The notes: generated from the sequence alone by a model not told the origin. A stretch of DNA of 47,545 bases from Anaerolineales bacterium (GCA_026996855.1 JALWJZ010000059.1:1-47545), one strand, 5' to 3'; shown: positions 8,503 through 17,159, numbered from the stretch's first letter. A program made the numbers and translations.

Positions 8503-9552
8503 GTGGACCTGGAAACCTTGTTGCGTCGGGTGTTCGTATCCCCATACACCTGGCCGGTACCCCTGGAAAAACCTCTGGAAGTGGCCTGGATAAGCGCCTC
8601 GCTGGAAACGCTGGAGCCGGGCGATGTCTTTCTGGCCACCACCCACGCGGCACCGGAGCACCTGGACGAAGCCCGACGGCGCGGCGCGCAGGCGCTTTTA
8701 CTCATCGGAAAGGAACCACCTGTCCATTTTCCCGAAGGCCTGCCCGTGGTTTGGGTGCAAACCCCCCATCCCCTGAGCACCGTGTACCGCCATTTGATTC
8801 AAGCCCTGACCCAACCCCTGGGGCCGGCCCAACCTCAATCCCTTTTTTGGGCTTTGATGAGCGGGGAAAGTGGGCACCTGGGGCACCTGCGGGTCACCCT
8901 GGAAAGCCTGGGCCTGAACGTCACCCGTTCGTACCGCATCCTGCGCCTGCAAACCACCCAGGACCGGCAGGCCCTGGCTTTGCTGAAAGAAGCGTTGCCC
9001 GCGCCTCCCAACGCCCTGGTCGCGCCTTTACGGCCGGGCGAACTGGCGGCCCTGGTGGCGGAGCCAGAGGAGGCCGGAAGCGCCTGGGAAAAGCGCCTGA
9101 CGACCTTGCATAAACGGCTCAGCACCATCCGCTGGGCCCTCACCCGGCCCGTGCCCTGGACGGAATGGCCCCAGGCCTTTCACCGGGCCGGAACCATGCT
9201 GGAAATCGCCCGCTGTTTTACCCTGATCGACGGCCTGCACGAGGACGAAGCCCGGTCCTACCTGCACATGCTGAAGGTCACCCGCCCGGAAGAGGCCCGG
9301 CTGCTGGTACAGCACGTCCTGGGCCGGGTGCTTGCCCATCCCGAACGCGACGCTCTGTTGCTTTCCCTGGAAGCCATCCTGGTAAAGCCCAGCCTGAGCC
9401 AGGCAGCACGGGCCCTGTACATCCACCGCAACACCCTGCACCAGCGGCTGGAGCGGCTGGCCCACCTGACGGGCTACCGCTTCGACAACCCCCACCACCG
9501 CCTGGCCCTGCACCTGGCCTGGTTCTGGGAAAAATGGTTGCACCACCGATAG
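8503..9552 (+). CDS. PucR-family transcriptional regulator
   Basis: A 349-residue protein with a C-terminal helix-turn-helix of the PucR/CdaR type (HTH_30): LSQAARALYIHRNTLHQRLE near residues 300-320, followed by the LTGYRFDNPHHRLALHLA segment. The N-terminal part resembles the purine-catabolism/sugar-diacid sensor region, with a GDVFLATT segment. The chosen start is GTG at 8503, seven bases after GAGGA; in-frame ATGs upstream overlap the likely promoter and lack a ribosome binding site. Members of this family usually activate catabolic genes in response to a metabolite. The gene stands alone between divergent and convergent neighbours, so its target is unclear. Confidence 0.83.
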   Translation: MDLETLLRRVFVSPYTWPVPLEKPLEVAWISASLETLEPGDVFLATTHAAPEHLDEARRRGAQALLLIGKEPPVHFPEGLPVVWVQTPHPLSTVYRHLIQALTQPLGPAQPQSLFWALMSGESGHLGHLRVTLESLGLNVTRSYRILRLQTTQDRQALALLKEALPAPPNALVAPLRPGELAALVAEPEEAGSAWEKRLTTLHKRLSTIRWALTRPVPWTEWPQAFHRAGTMLEIARCFTLIDGLHEDEARSYLHMLKVTRPEEARLLVQHVLGRVLAHPERDALLLSLEAILVKPSLSQAARALYIHRNTLHQRLERLAHLTGYRFDNPHHRLALHLAWFWEKWLHHR

Positions 9553-9569
9553 GCGGATGCCGCCTTCCC

Positions 9570-10580
9570 TCAGGGAAGGGAGATACCGACCCGCACCTCC
9601 AGCGGATGGAAGAAAAGCGCGTCGTACAACGCCTGCCGGTGTTGTGCCCACATCCCCAGACGGTGCCCATTCTGCATTTCCCCCTGCAACGCCCTTTCCG
9701 GCGGTTTAGGGCACCACCGATAAGGCCAGTCGGCGGGAGATTCCGTCCAGTATACGAAAGAAAGTTCCGCGGCATCCTGGCCTTGCGTCCGGGCTGCTCC
9801 TTGTATCCGCTGCCATTCCCCATCATCCAGGCATTGATCAGGGTGCAGACGTAAACCCTCAACCCGAAGCACCACTTGCTTTTTCACGGTCTCCGTGGCA
9901 TTGGGGAGACTTTCCGGAGCAAACAAATAGAAATGGCAACGCTCTTCCTGCTCCAATACCCGCTTGGCCTGGAATAAGTGTCGGTAAACAAGGAACCAGG
10001 AATCGGAGCTCCCCGGGATTTCCAGGATGAGCCGCGGATGCCAGTCTCGAGGGTCGGGAGGAGAGAAGCATGCGAACAGAGCCACGTAAGGCCCGTTGAC
10101 GAGCACCTCCCGCACCGAGAAGCCCTCCCCTTCATAGGTCAACCGGGCCGGAACCGCCGAACGAAAGGTGAAGGTGAAGGTCCACGGTTCTCGAGAAACC
10201 GTAGCCAGGCGAAATTCGCCTTTCGCCGGACGCGAAAGGTCAAAATTCCCCAAAGGAAACACGTGCAGGTTCCAACCTCCGTCCTTCCGTGGTATCAGAG
10301 TCTGGGCCAAATCCGCATATGCGATGGGATGGCCTCTCCCATCCCACAATTGAAGGAAGGTCTCCGACAGATTCAGCACATTCACATCGTCCGGCAAAGA
10401 AAGTATTATCCATCCAAAACGCTGACCGCCCAGGGCTTGAAGGGCTTCTAAGGTCTGAGGGATCTTCGAACTCGCGTCCTGTCCCCAGACCCGGGTCCGC
10501 ACCAGCATCAGGCTCAGAACCAACACCAGGGCCCATACAAAGGCCAAACTCCACCGAGGGTACCTTTCCCATAACCGCAT
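9570..10580 (-). CDS. Hypothetical exported protein
   Basis: A 336-residue protein with an N-terminal hydrophobic signal or anchor (about residues 10-34, ending near RVWGQDASS). The rest is a beta-rich soluble domain without clear family motifs. It has several aromatic-rich segments, such as WTFTFTFRS near 130, and a pair of cysteines near 230 and 252. The ATG at 10580 is preceded by GGGAGGA at good spacing. It lies 42 bases downstream of the AT-rich secreted protein gene on the same strand and may share its transcript and hence its variable promoter. I do not recognise a function. Confidence 0.7.
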   Translation of the reverse strand: MRLWERYPRWSLAFVWALVLVLSLMLVRTRVWGQDASSKIPQTLEALQALGGQRFGWIILSLPDDVNVLNLSETFLQLWDGRGHPIAYADLAQTLIPRKDGGWNLHVFPLGNFDLSRPAKGEFRLATVSREPWTFTFTFRSAVPARLTYEGEGFSVREVLVNGPYVALFACFSPPDPRDWHPRLILEIPGSSDSWFLVYRHLFQAKRVLEQEERCHFYLFAPESLPNATETVKKQVVLRVEGLRLHPDQCLDDGEWQRIQGAARTQGQDAAELSFVYWTESPADWPYRWCPKPPERALQGEMQNGHRLGMWAQHRQALYDALFFHPLEVRVGISLP

Positions 10581-10622
10581 GATCGTCCTCCCTGTAAAAA
10601 TAAAAATTTCAACGGCGGGAAT

Positions 10623-11099
10623 TTATGGGGCATAAGCATAAGCAAGAGGATCGTAGTTCCAATTTCCATAACGGGTAAGGCCTGCCCACCCACGGACAGG
10701 TACCAAACCACTCACCATTTTGCTAACGAATAACACAACAGGAGGCGCATTAAAACAACCAACGCTCCTTCTAAAATAGCGAGTTTCTGAATAATGCGGA
10801 TATGGTTCTTCTTGTGCCTTGGCCAATGCAAAATTGGGGCAACGTGCTGTCATTTCGATTTTGGTTACCGCCCAATTGGCAGCACATCCTTGGCTGTAGG
10901 GAATCTCGATTCGCACTTTACCATAATAACCAATGGCCACACTTTCTCCAGCAACCCAACTTTGCCAACAACCTTTGTCATAGTAATAGTAACCACGACA
11001 ACTGTCGCCCCAACATGAACTGGCCAAAGGCTTAAACTTTACAGCGGATAATGGCAGAAGCATTCCTATTATTAGAAGGAAGATGACCTTCTTTCTCAT
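10623..11099 (-). CDS. Secreted cysteine-rich protein, DUF2690-like
   Basis: A 158-residue protein with a classic signal peptide (MRKKVIFLLIIGMLLPLSA), then a region with six spaced cysteines: SSCWGDSCRG, DKGCWQSW and SQGCAANWAV. The last, together with VRIEIPYS, follows the pattern of DUF2690 secreted proteins, in which cysteines probably form disulfides. The start chosen is ATG at 11099, behind GGGAGGG; an in-frame ATG at 11159 would mask the signal peptide. Base composition is clearly more AT-rich than all neighbours, which suggests horizontal acquisition. A poly-G promoter candidate lies upstream (11189-11215). Confidence 0.7.
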   Translation of the reverse strand: MRKKVIFLLIIGMLLPLSAVKFKPLASSCWGDSCRGYYYYDKGCWQSWVAGESVAIGYYGKVRIEIPYSQGCAANWAVTKIEMTARCPNFALAKAQEEPYPHYSETRYFRRSVGCFNAPPVVLFVSKMVSGLVPVRGWAGLTRYGNWNYDPLAYAYAP

Positions 11100-11188
11100 T
11101 TTTCCCTCCCTGGTGTATTTGTTGAGGCCTAAATATAAGCGACTTTTAGAGAACATCATGATGCCTCGGATGTAAACCCCTATGTTTC

Positions 11189-11215
11189 ATGATACCCCCC
11201 CCCGCCCAATGTCAA
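11189..11215 (-). promoter_or_regulatory. Candidate phase-variable promoter with poly-G spacer
   Basis: On the minus strand a perfect TTGACA (11215-11210) and a TATCAT (11194-11189) are separated by 15 bases. Nine of these (11203-11195) are an uninterrupted G tract next to the -10. Gain of one or two G residues would bring the spacer to 16-17 bases. The element lies about 90 bases before the start of the secreted DUF2690-like gene. Confidence 0.5.
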
Positions 11216-11384
11216 CCGTTCAAAGGCTCCTTATTCTGGCAGTTTTGAAAGGCCTATTAGGTTTCACTCGAAGGCACGGAGGAAACTTCGTCTTACGCCG
11301 CATCCTTCAAGTTTTGTGTGAGAGATTGTCCGAAATTGGTTTAAAATGCGTTTAGAAAACATTTCCCCGCCCGGGAGGAGAGAC

Positions 11385-12323
11385 ATGCTCAAACGACGGA
11401 TACGGGTTCTGCTTTTTCTCGTGGCGGGCGCGGGCCTGCTGCTGGGTTGCGCCCGCGCCAAAACGGCCCCGTCCCCCGAACAACCGAGGATGCTTCCGGG
11501 CATCGCGGTCGAAGGGGAAGTCATGGCCCCCGCGGGAGAGGCCAAAACGGCGACCGTCGCGGACGAGATGCCCGCGCTGCGCATGATCGTCTACGAAGGA
11601 TACATGGAATTGCGGGTGGAAAACCCCAAAGAGGCCCTGGACCAGGCGTGGCGCATCACCGAAGAACTGGGAGGCTACGTGGTCTCATCCGACGTGAGCG
11701 AAGCCTCCCTGCCCGACGGCCGCACTACCACCAGAGCCCACCTGGTAGTGCGGGTGCCGGCCCAGCATCTGCAAGAGGCCCGGGAGCGCTTTCGCAGCCT
11801 GGCCCTGGAAGTGTTGAAGGACACCCTCAACAGCGAAGACGTGACCGCGGAATACGTGGACATCGAAGCCCGCCTGCGCCATTTGCGGGCCACCGAAAAA
11901 GAGTTGTTGAAATTCCTGGAAGAAGCCCGCACCACCGAGGAGGTGCTGGAGGTCTATCGCCACCTGCGCCAGGTACGGGAAGACATCGAACGGCTGGAAG
12001 GACGCAAGCGCTATCTCCAGCAGGTGAGCAAATTCGCCCGCCTGGAATTGCAATTCGTACCCAAAGAGGTCCAGCCACCCGTGCTGCCCGGCGTGTGGAC
12101 CCCCAAGACCACCCTGCAGGCCGCGTTGCGGGCCTTGATACGCACGCTGCAAGTGCTGGCCGACCTGGCCATCTGGCTGGTGGTGTACTTCCTGCCCCTG
12201 TTCTTGATGTTCGCGGCCCTGACATGGGTGGGGTACCGGGTGCTCCGCTGGGGTTATCGCCGCTTCTTCCGGCCGGAGGACCGGGGCAACACACCACCGC
12301 CTGCCTCCAAAACGACGCCATGA
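11385..12323 (+). CDS. DUF4349 lipoprotein
   Basis: A 312-residue protein with a lipoprotein signal (LLLGC, cysteine 22), a short linker, a DUF4349 domain from about residue 60 to 230, one strong transmembrane helix near 255-280 and a basic cytoplasmic tail. The DUF4349 hallmarks are the MELRVENPKEALDQA segment, VVRVPAQHLQEAR and SEDVTAEYVDIEARLRHL, followed by a long coiled coil (about 160-215). The ATG at 11385 follows GGGAGGAG. Family members are thought to sit in the cell envelope; no activity is known. It is monocistronic, ending in a hairpin terminator at 12324. Confidence 0.85.
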   Translation: MLKRRIRVLLFLVAGAGLLLGCARAKTAPSPEQPRMLPGIAVEGEVMAPAGEAKTATVADEMPALRMIVYEGYMELRVENPKEALDQAWRITEELGGYVVSSDVSEASLPDGRTTTRAHLVVRVPAQHLQEARERFRSLALEVLKDTLNSEDVTAEYVDIEARLRHLRATEKELLKFLEEARTTEEVLEVYRHLRQVREDIERLEGRKRYLQQVSKFARLELQFVPKEVQPPVLPGVWTPKTTLQAALRALIRTLQVLADLAIWLVVYFLPLFLMFAALTWVGYRVLRWGYRRFFRPEDRGNTPPPASKTTP

Positions 12324-12366
12324 AAAACGTGGGCGGCTTCGCTGCCCCACGTTTTCGTTTCTTTCT
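12324..12366 (+). terminator. Rho-independent terminator after the DUF4349 gene
   Basis: An AAAACGTGGG...CCCACGTTTT hairpin with a small TTC loop begins at the stop codon and is followed by a T-rich tail (CGTTTCTTTCT). One bulge and one wobble occur in the stem. Confidence 0.7.
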
Positions 12367-12419
12367 AAACGATGCCGCCAAGGGCTTGTGTCGCTCCGCC
12401 CACAACAGAGCAGCCGGCT

Positions 12420-13640
12420 TCATGAGTCGGCTGCATCCTGCCCCAAGGCCAGCGCCAACAAGGTAGGGCCAATAGGGAACAAGAGGGCATGCTGGACCGC
12501 TTCCAGCCTGGTCGGAGGCAGCCCGGCCAGATCGAGCCCGTGGACCACCCAGTACAGCGCCGCCACCACCAGCACGCCCGCGACCCGGTACCCCCACCGG
12601 CCCCGCCGAACTCCCCGGGCCACCCACAGGGCCAGGGGAAAAAGCAGCACCACCTGGTCCGCCAGGTGCGCCCGGGGCACCACCCAAAAGGTGGCTACCA
12701 GGCTCGCGGCCAGGAGCCGGTGGGCCGTTTTCGGCCCTTCGCGGTGAGACCGGTACGCCCAATACAACAACAGCCCCACCACCCCCAGGGCCAGGCCATA
12801 CGCCACCGCGTCGGCCCAGGGCAGGGGCAGCACCCGCCGGCTTACCAGGACCAGCACCGGGTAAAAGGGCCGGGACGCAGCATAGCGCCCCAGGCCCGCC
12901 AGAAAGGCCCGGGGCCAGGTGGGGTGCGCCAGCAGGCTGAGGGCCATCAAACCCGCCCAGGTGCCCAGCCAACCCGCCCAAAAACCACGGCGACGGCCCC
13001 GCCAGGCCCACACCCCCAGCACGGCCAGGGGCAGCGCGGCCAGGTTGGGCTTCACCGTGGCCAGGGCCAGCAGAGCCCCGGCCAGGGCACCCCGGCGGCG
13101 AGACAAAGCCCACGCGGCCGCCGCGACAAACGCGAACACCAACACGGCCACCTGGCCCAACAACAGCGCCCAGGTAACGGGGTACAGCACCAGACTGCCC
13201 AGGGCCAGGGCGGCCAGCCCTGCCCGCGCACCTGCGGCCTTGCGAGCGCCCGGCAGCGCGCCCACCCATGCCAGCACCAGGCCGATCTGCAACGCCACCA
13301 ACAACAGAGCCATCCAGGCCGCCTGGGCCAGGGGTTTGGGTAGCAGGATCAAAGGCGCCACCAGGAACAGGGCATACAGCGGGTAGGAAAAGGCGCGCGG
13401 GTCCTCGCCGGGCAAAGCCGCACGGCCATACGCGGCCCACATCAAACGCCGGTGCACCGCGGAGCCGTAGGGGTCCAAACCTTCCCGCAGCCAGGCCCGC
13501 CCCGCTTCCCACATGGGTTCAAAATCCCAGACCTGCACCGGCGCCGGCCGGTGAAACACCGCCCTATAAAGAACCACCGTCCACAGCCCCCACAATATCA
13601 GAGCCAAAACCAGGGCGCCAACACCCGAACGCATGGACAT
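12420..13640 (-). CDS. GT87-like membrane glycosyltransferase (DUF2029)
   Basis: A 406-residue integral membrane protein with about ten hydrophobic helices. A periplasmic loop after the first helix carries DFEPMWEAGRAWLREGLDPY, the usual place of the catalytic aspartate in GT-C mannosyltransferases of the DUF2029/GT87 family. Later features are SYPLYALFLVAPL and PNLAALPLAVLG. The start is taken at 13640 (ATG behind AGGGTGGT); upstream in-frame ATGs would extend it by 16 residues. It probably transfers sugars from a polyprenyl-phosphate donor onto surface glycans. It stands alone, convergent with the DUF4349 gene. Confidence 0.8.
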   Translation of the reverse strand: MSMRSGVGALVLALILWGLWTVVLYRAVFHRPAPVQVWDFEPMWEAGRAWLREGLDPYGSAVHRRLMWAAYGRAALPGEDPRAFSYPLYALFLVAPLILLPKPLAQAAWMALLLVALQIGLVLAWVGALPGARKAAGARAGLAALALGSLVLYPVTWALLLGQVAVLVFAFVAAAAWALSRRRGALAGALLALATVKPNLAALPLAVLGVWAWRGRRRGFWAGWLGTWAGLMALSLLAHPTWPRAFLAGLGRYAASRPFYPVLVLVSRRVLPLPWADAVAYGLALGVVGLLLYWAYRSHREGPKTAHRLLAASLVATFWVVPRAHLADQVVLLFPLALWVARGVRRGRWGYRVAGVLVVAALYWVVHGLDLAGLPPTRLEAVQHALLFPIGPTLLALALGQDAADS

Positions 13641-13704
13641 ACCACCCTGTAGCATGAAAGCAACCGGCCAGGACAAAGCGCTTCCCACCTATGGCATCCT
13701 TCGG

Positions 13705-13732
13705 TTGCCCTTACGTCGGGGCTTTGTACAAT
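13705..13732 (+). promoter_or_regulatory. Promoter of the ylxP-like gene
   Basis: TTGCCC (13705-13710) and TACAAT (13727-13732) are separated by 16 bases and lie about 50 bases before the start codon of the ylxP-like gene. Confidence 0.55.
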
Positions 13733-13782
13733 AAAGAGGCCTCTTCGCACCATCCTTTTCCAGGAAGCATGGAGGCGCGACC

Positions 13783-14067
13783 ATGCCCATTGGCGTACTT
13801 TGGTTGCATCTGCACATGCCCGGCATCCGTTCCCTGAAGGAAAAACGCCGCGCGCTCAAGCCCCTGTTGACGCGCTTGCAAAAGGAATTCAACATCTCGG
13901 TGGCGGAAATGGACTACCAGGAGCACTATGAGCACGCGCTGGTGGCCTGTGCCCATGTGAGCAACGACGCCAACCACACCCACCGCACCTTGCAGAAAGT
14001 CATCCGCTGGGTAGAAACCCACTGGGGCGAGGGCTACATCGCGGATGAGTCCATTGAAATGCTGTGA
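13783..14067 (+). CDS. ylxP: YlxP-like protein (DUF503)
   Basis: A 94-residue protein of the DUF503/YlxP family, typified by the N-terminal LHMPGIRSLKEKRRALKPLL segment and HVSNDANHTHRTLQKV later. In Firmicutes the gene lies in the nusA-infB-rbfA region, and the protein has been associated with ribosome assembly. Here it stands alone between a glycosyltransferase and the RelA/SpoT gene. The ATG at 13783 is preceded by GGAGG, and a good promoter lies upstream. Length is normal. Confidence 0.88.
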   Translation: MPIGVLWLHLHMPGIRSLKEKRRALKPLLTRLQKEFNISVAEMDYQEHYEHALVACAHVSNDANHTHRTLQKVIRWVETHWGEGYIADESIEML

Positions 14068-14159
14068 CCGAGGAACAAAGCCCTGCCTTCCGAAATAGAC
14101 AAATCCCCGCCCTGCTCTGGTGTCGAAAACACCGGTAAAGCCTTTCTGTAGTGCAGCCT

Positions 14160-16751
14160 TTACTTAGTAGAAGCCGCTTCTGGTTGGAACCTTTGGCTGG
14201 TTCGTTCCGCGCTCACCACGGTGGGCAGGTTTTCGATGCGCACCAGCAGGCGATGCAACTGGGCCAGGTCCTTCACTTCCACCACCAGATGGATATGAGC
14301 CATGAAATCGGAGGTTTCCACATAGACCTTCTGGATGTTGATGCCTTCCTTGGCAATGATGTCGGAAACATCTCGCATCAAACCCTTGCGGTCGAAAGCC
14401 CGGATGAAAATGGGTACGGAGAACACCGTATCCGAAGGGCCCCAGTGCACGTCGATGACCCGCTGAGGATGGCGCAATTGCAGGGCCAAGAAGTTGGGAC
14501 AGTTCTTGCGGTGCACCGAAACGCCCCGCCCCTGGGTAATGTACCCCGCGATGCTGTCCCCCGGCACCGGATTGCAACAACGGGCAAAACGGGTATAAAG
14601 GCCGGATGCTCCCATGACCGTTACGGGGGAATCCGAAGACCTGGGGCGTTTTCCCCCACGGCGCACGGCCAGGCCCTCTTCGGCCAGGGTGCTCCCATAG
14701 CGCTCGTTCAGGTAATGCACGATGCGCTTGAGGGAAAGGTCGCCGCACCCGATGGCCACATACAAGTCGTCTTCCCTGGCGAAGCCAAAGCGCCGCACCA
14801 GTTCGTCCATATCCACGTTGTGCAGGCCCAGGCGCTGGAACTCCTTTTCCAGCATTTCCTTGCCCTGGGTCAAATTCTGGTGTCGGTCCTGCTGGCGGAA
14901 CCAACGGCGAATCTTGGCCCGGGCCCGTTGGGTCTTGACCAGGCCCAACTCGGGGTTGAGCCAATCCCGGCTGGGGCCACCCCGTTTCCCCGTGATGATT
15001 TCCACGATGTCCCCGGTCTTGAGTTCGTAGTTCAAGGGGACCCACTGGCCGTTCACCTTGGCACCCCGGCACCGATGGCCGATTTCCGTGTGGATATGGT
15101 AGGCAAAATCGATGGGGGTTGCGCCCTTGGGCAGGTCGATGATGTCGCCTTTGGGTGTAAACACATAGACCCGGTCCTCGAACACGTCGGTCTGCATGCT
15201 CTCCATGAATTCCTGGGCATCCCGCACGTCCTGGCGCCACTCCAGCAGGCTGCGGAACCAGGCTACTTTCCGCTGCAAGTCCTGGTCCGAGAACTTGAAC
15301 CCTTCCTTGTAGGCCCAATGAGCGGCCACGCCGTACTCGGCCACCTCGTGCATTTCACTGGTGCGGATTTGCACTTCCAGGGGTTTGCCATCGTCGAAAA
15401 TCACGGTAGTGTGCAAGGATTGGTAACCGCTGGGTTTGGGCCGGGCAATGTAATCGTCGAACTCCCCCGGAATGGGGGTCCAATGGGTGTGCACCACGCC
15501 CAAAGCCGAATAGCACGCGGCCACGGCCTTGCGGCGGGCCTCTTCGTCGCGGCGGAGCCATTCCGTGGCCACCCGTAGCGCTTGTTGCGTCAGTTGGTTT
15601 TGGATGCGGGCTTCGTATTCCTCCCGTATCTTGGTCTGCACCTTACGTCCAGAGGCGCTTTTCATGCGTTCGACGATTTCCTGCGCCTTTTGCAACACGG
15701 CCTCCCGCTGCGCGGCCAGGTTCTCACGTTCCTCGTTGTTCGTTGCCGTCTGTTCCAAGGCACTACGGCTCAGGTGGGGGAATTCCTCATCCAGCACCTC
15801 TTCCAAGGAAGGCGTATGTTGGGGGATGATGATGCGCACGCCCCGCACGTCGTAAATTTCGTCCACCGAACGGGGGTCCGTCGGATCCAGGCCTTTCTTC
15901 TTGATTTTCCGATACACCGAATACAAGTGCTTGGGCCGACCTTTCACCACGGCTTGAATGCCCGCCTCTTCCAGCGCTTTTTTGACCTGTTCCACCGCGC
16001 GATGGATCTCTCGCTCCCGTTGGGAATCCAATTCGTCCAGGCGGGTGGCAATGGCGTTGTAGGCCCGCTCGTCCACGTATTTGAAGGCCAAATCCTCGAG
16101 TTCACGGCGGATACGTTCGATGCCCAACCGATGGGCCAGCGGGGCAAAAACGGCCAGGGTCTCTTCCGCGATGCGCCTGCGCTTGTAGGGGGGCAGGTAC
16201 CACAAGGTGCGCATGTTGTGCAGCCGGTCGGCCAGTTTGATGGGCACTACCCGGATGTCTTCCCACATGGCCAAGAAGGTCTTGCGCAAGTTCTCCAGAC
16301 TCAATTCCTGGCGCCGCAACTGGGCTCGCCGTTTGTCCTGAACTTCGTCACCCTCTTCCGTAAGGGCAGGTGGGTTGCCGTCGGAGCCGGAAGGACCCTG
16401 AGCCTGATCGATGCGGGAGACCCGAGGCAGGGCCGTGAGTTTGGTCACCCCTTCCACCAGGTGAGCCACGTCGGCGCCGAATTCCCGTTCCAGGGTCTCG
16501 TAGGTCAGAGGGGTGTCTTCCAAGACGTCGTGCAACAAGCCCGCGGCGACCACTTCCGCGGGCATGTTCATTTCCATCAAAATCTCGGCCACGGCCACGC
16601 AATGGGAGATGTAAGGCTTGCCCGAAGCGCGCTTCTGCCCCTCGTGGGCCTGCCGCGCCACTTCATACGCCCGCCGGATGAGGACCTGCTCCGCATCTTT
16701 GTACCGTCCGACCATGAGTTCGGCCAACCTATCCCAATAAGGGTCGCTCAT
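14160..16751 (-). CDS. relA: RelA/SpoT-family (p)ppGpp synthetase/hydrolase
   Basis: An 863-residue enzyme that makes and probably degrades the alarmone (p)ppGpp. The HD hydrolase domain (1-200) keeps H50, H74-D75, E78-D79 and the KLADRLHNMRTL helix. The synthetase domain (about 260-470) keeps PKPSGYQSLHTTV and EVQIRTSEMHE. TGS (521-590), a zinc-finger-like region with RFARCCNPVPGD, and ACT (775-850) follow. The synthetase catalytic motif is EFDD (430-433), typical of monofunctional RelA rather than the RxKD of bifunctional enzymes. About 95 extra helical residues (312-408) interrupt the synthetase fold, and about 35 more lie near 112-147. The start at 16751 has an AGGAGGTG site. The gene is transcribed in the same direction as the rrn operon, just downstream of it. 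Confidence 0.93.
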   Translation of the reverse strand: MSDPYWDRLAELMVGRYKDAEQVLIRRAYEVARQAHEGQKRASGKPYISHCVAVAEILMEMNMPAEVVAAGLLHDVLEDTPLTYETLEREFGADVAHLVEGVTKLTALPRVSRIDQAQGPSGSDGNPPALTEEGDEVQDKRRAQLRRQELSLENLRKTFLAMWEDIRVVPIKLADRLHNMRTLWYLPPYKRRRIAEETLAVFAPLAHRLGIERIRRELEDLAFKYVDERAYNAIATRLDELDSQREREIHRAVEQVKKALEEAGIQAVVKGRPKHLYSVYRKIKKKGLDPTDPRSVDEIYDVRGVRIIIPQHTPSLEEVLDEEFPHLSRSALEQTATNNEERENLAAQREAVLQKAQEIVERMKSASGRKVQTKIREEYEARIQNQLTQQALRVATEWLRRDEEARRKAVAACYSALGVVHTHWTPIPGEFDDYIARPKPSGYQSLHTTVIFDDGKPLEVQIRTSEMHEVAEYGVAAHWAYKEGFKFSDQDLQRKVAWFRSLLEWRQDVRDAQEFMESMQTDVFEDRVYVFTPKGDIIDLPKGATPIDFAYHIHTEIGHRCRGAKVNGQWVPLNYELKTGDIVEIITGKRGGPSRDWLNPELGLVKTQRARAKIRRWFRQQDRHQNLTQGKEMLEKEFQRLGLHNVDMDELVRRFGFAREDDLYVAIGCGDLSLKRIVHYLNERYGSTLAEEGLAVRRGGKRPRSSDSPVTVMGASGLYTRFARCCNPVPGDSIAGYITQGRGVSVHRKNCPNFLALQLRHPQRVIDVHWGPSDTVFSVPIFIRAFDRKGLMRDVSDIIAKEGINIQKVYVETSDFMAHIHLVVEVKDLAQLHRLLVRIENLPTVVSAERTSQRFQPEAASTK

Positions 16752-16815
16752 GACCCCACACCTCCTGCAGGCAGGCTGTTCGAGATGAGGAGACGACTTA
16801 CCCCTTTGCATGTTG

Positions 16816-16821
16816 AGTATA
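16816..16821 (-). promoter_or_regulatory. Weak -10 candidate for relA
   Basis: TATACT on the minus strand (16821-16816), about 65 bases before the relA start. No clear -35 was found. Confidence 0.3.
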
Positions 16822-16937
16822 GCGCATTTGTGGAACAGGCGGGGGGGACGTTCAAAAATTGGGAGGCGCTTCCTCGCGTCCCGATTTCAGGGCAGGACGA
16901 GGAGGCGGCGAGGAGGGCTGTTCGTTGGTCGATTTCC

Positions 16938-16967
16938 GAAAAACAAAACCCGCGTCTGAGACGCGGG
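16938..16967 (-). terminator. rrn operon terminator
   Basis: An 8-bp GC-rich stem with a 3-base loop (CCCGCGTC/GACGCGGG, 16949-16967) is followed on the minus strand by TTTTGTTTTT. It lies about 65 bases after the 5S gene. Confidence 0.85.
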
Positions 16968-17032
16968 CCTGATAGTTCGGCTTATTCGATTGGGAAAATG
17001 TGCACCACAAGGGAAGATGCCGGTAAAAACCG

Positions 17033-17153
17033 GGGTTGGCAGCGCCCTACTCTCCCACGGGGTCGCCCCCGTAGTACCATCGGCGCAGGCAGGCTTAACT
17101 TCCGGGTTCGGAATGTGACCGGGTGTACCCCTGCCGCCATAGCCACCAACCCC
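17033..17153 (-). rRNA. rrf: 5S ribosomal RNA
   Basis: About 121 bases. The ends pair (GGGGTTGGTGGC with GCCAACCCC), and the internal CCGAACCCGGAAGTTAAGCC segment and the GGGAGAGTAGG arm are the normal 5S landmarks. It is the last gene of the rrn operon. Ends are placed by the terminal helix and may be off by a few bases. Confidence 0.93.
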
Positions 17154-17159
17154 GGTGAA

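Noticed and set aside
7333-9552. Restriction-modification system made of the methyltransferase and the next gene
   Set aside because: The neighbouring protein is a PucR-type regulator with a helix-turn-helix and is divergently transcribed; no nuclease motif is present.
11827-13512. Minus-strand 561-codon frame
   Set aside because: Glycine- and proline-rich translation without family features, overlapping both the GT87 gene in another frame and the DUF4349 gene; typical of a shadow frame in GC-rich DNA.
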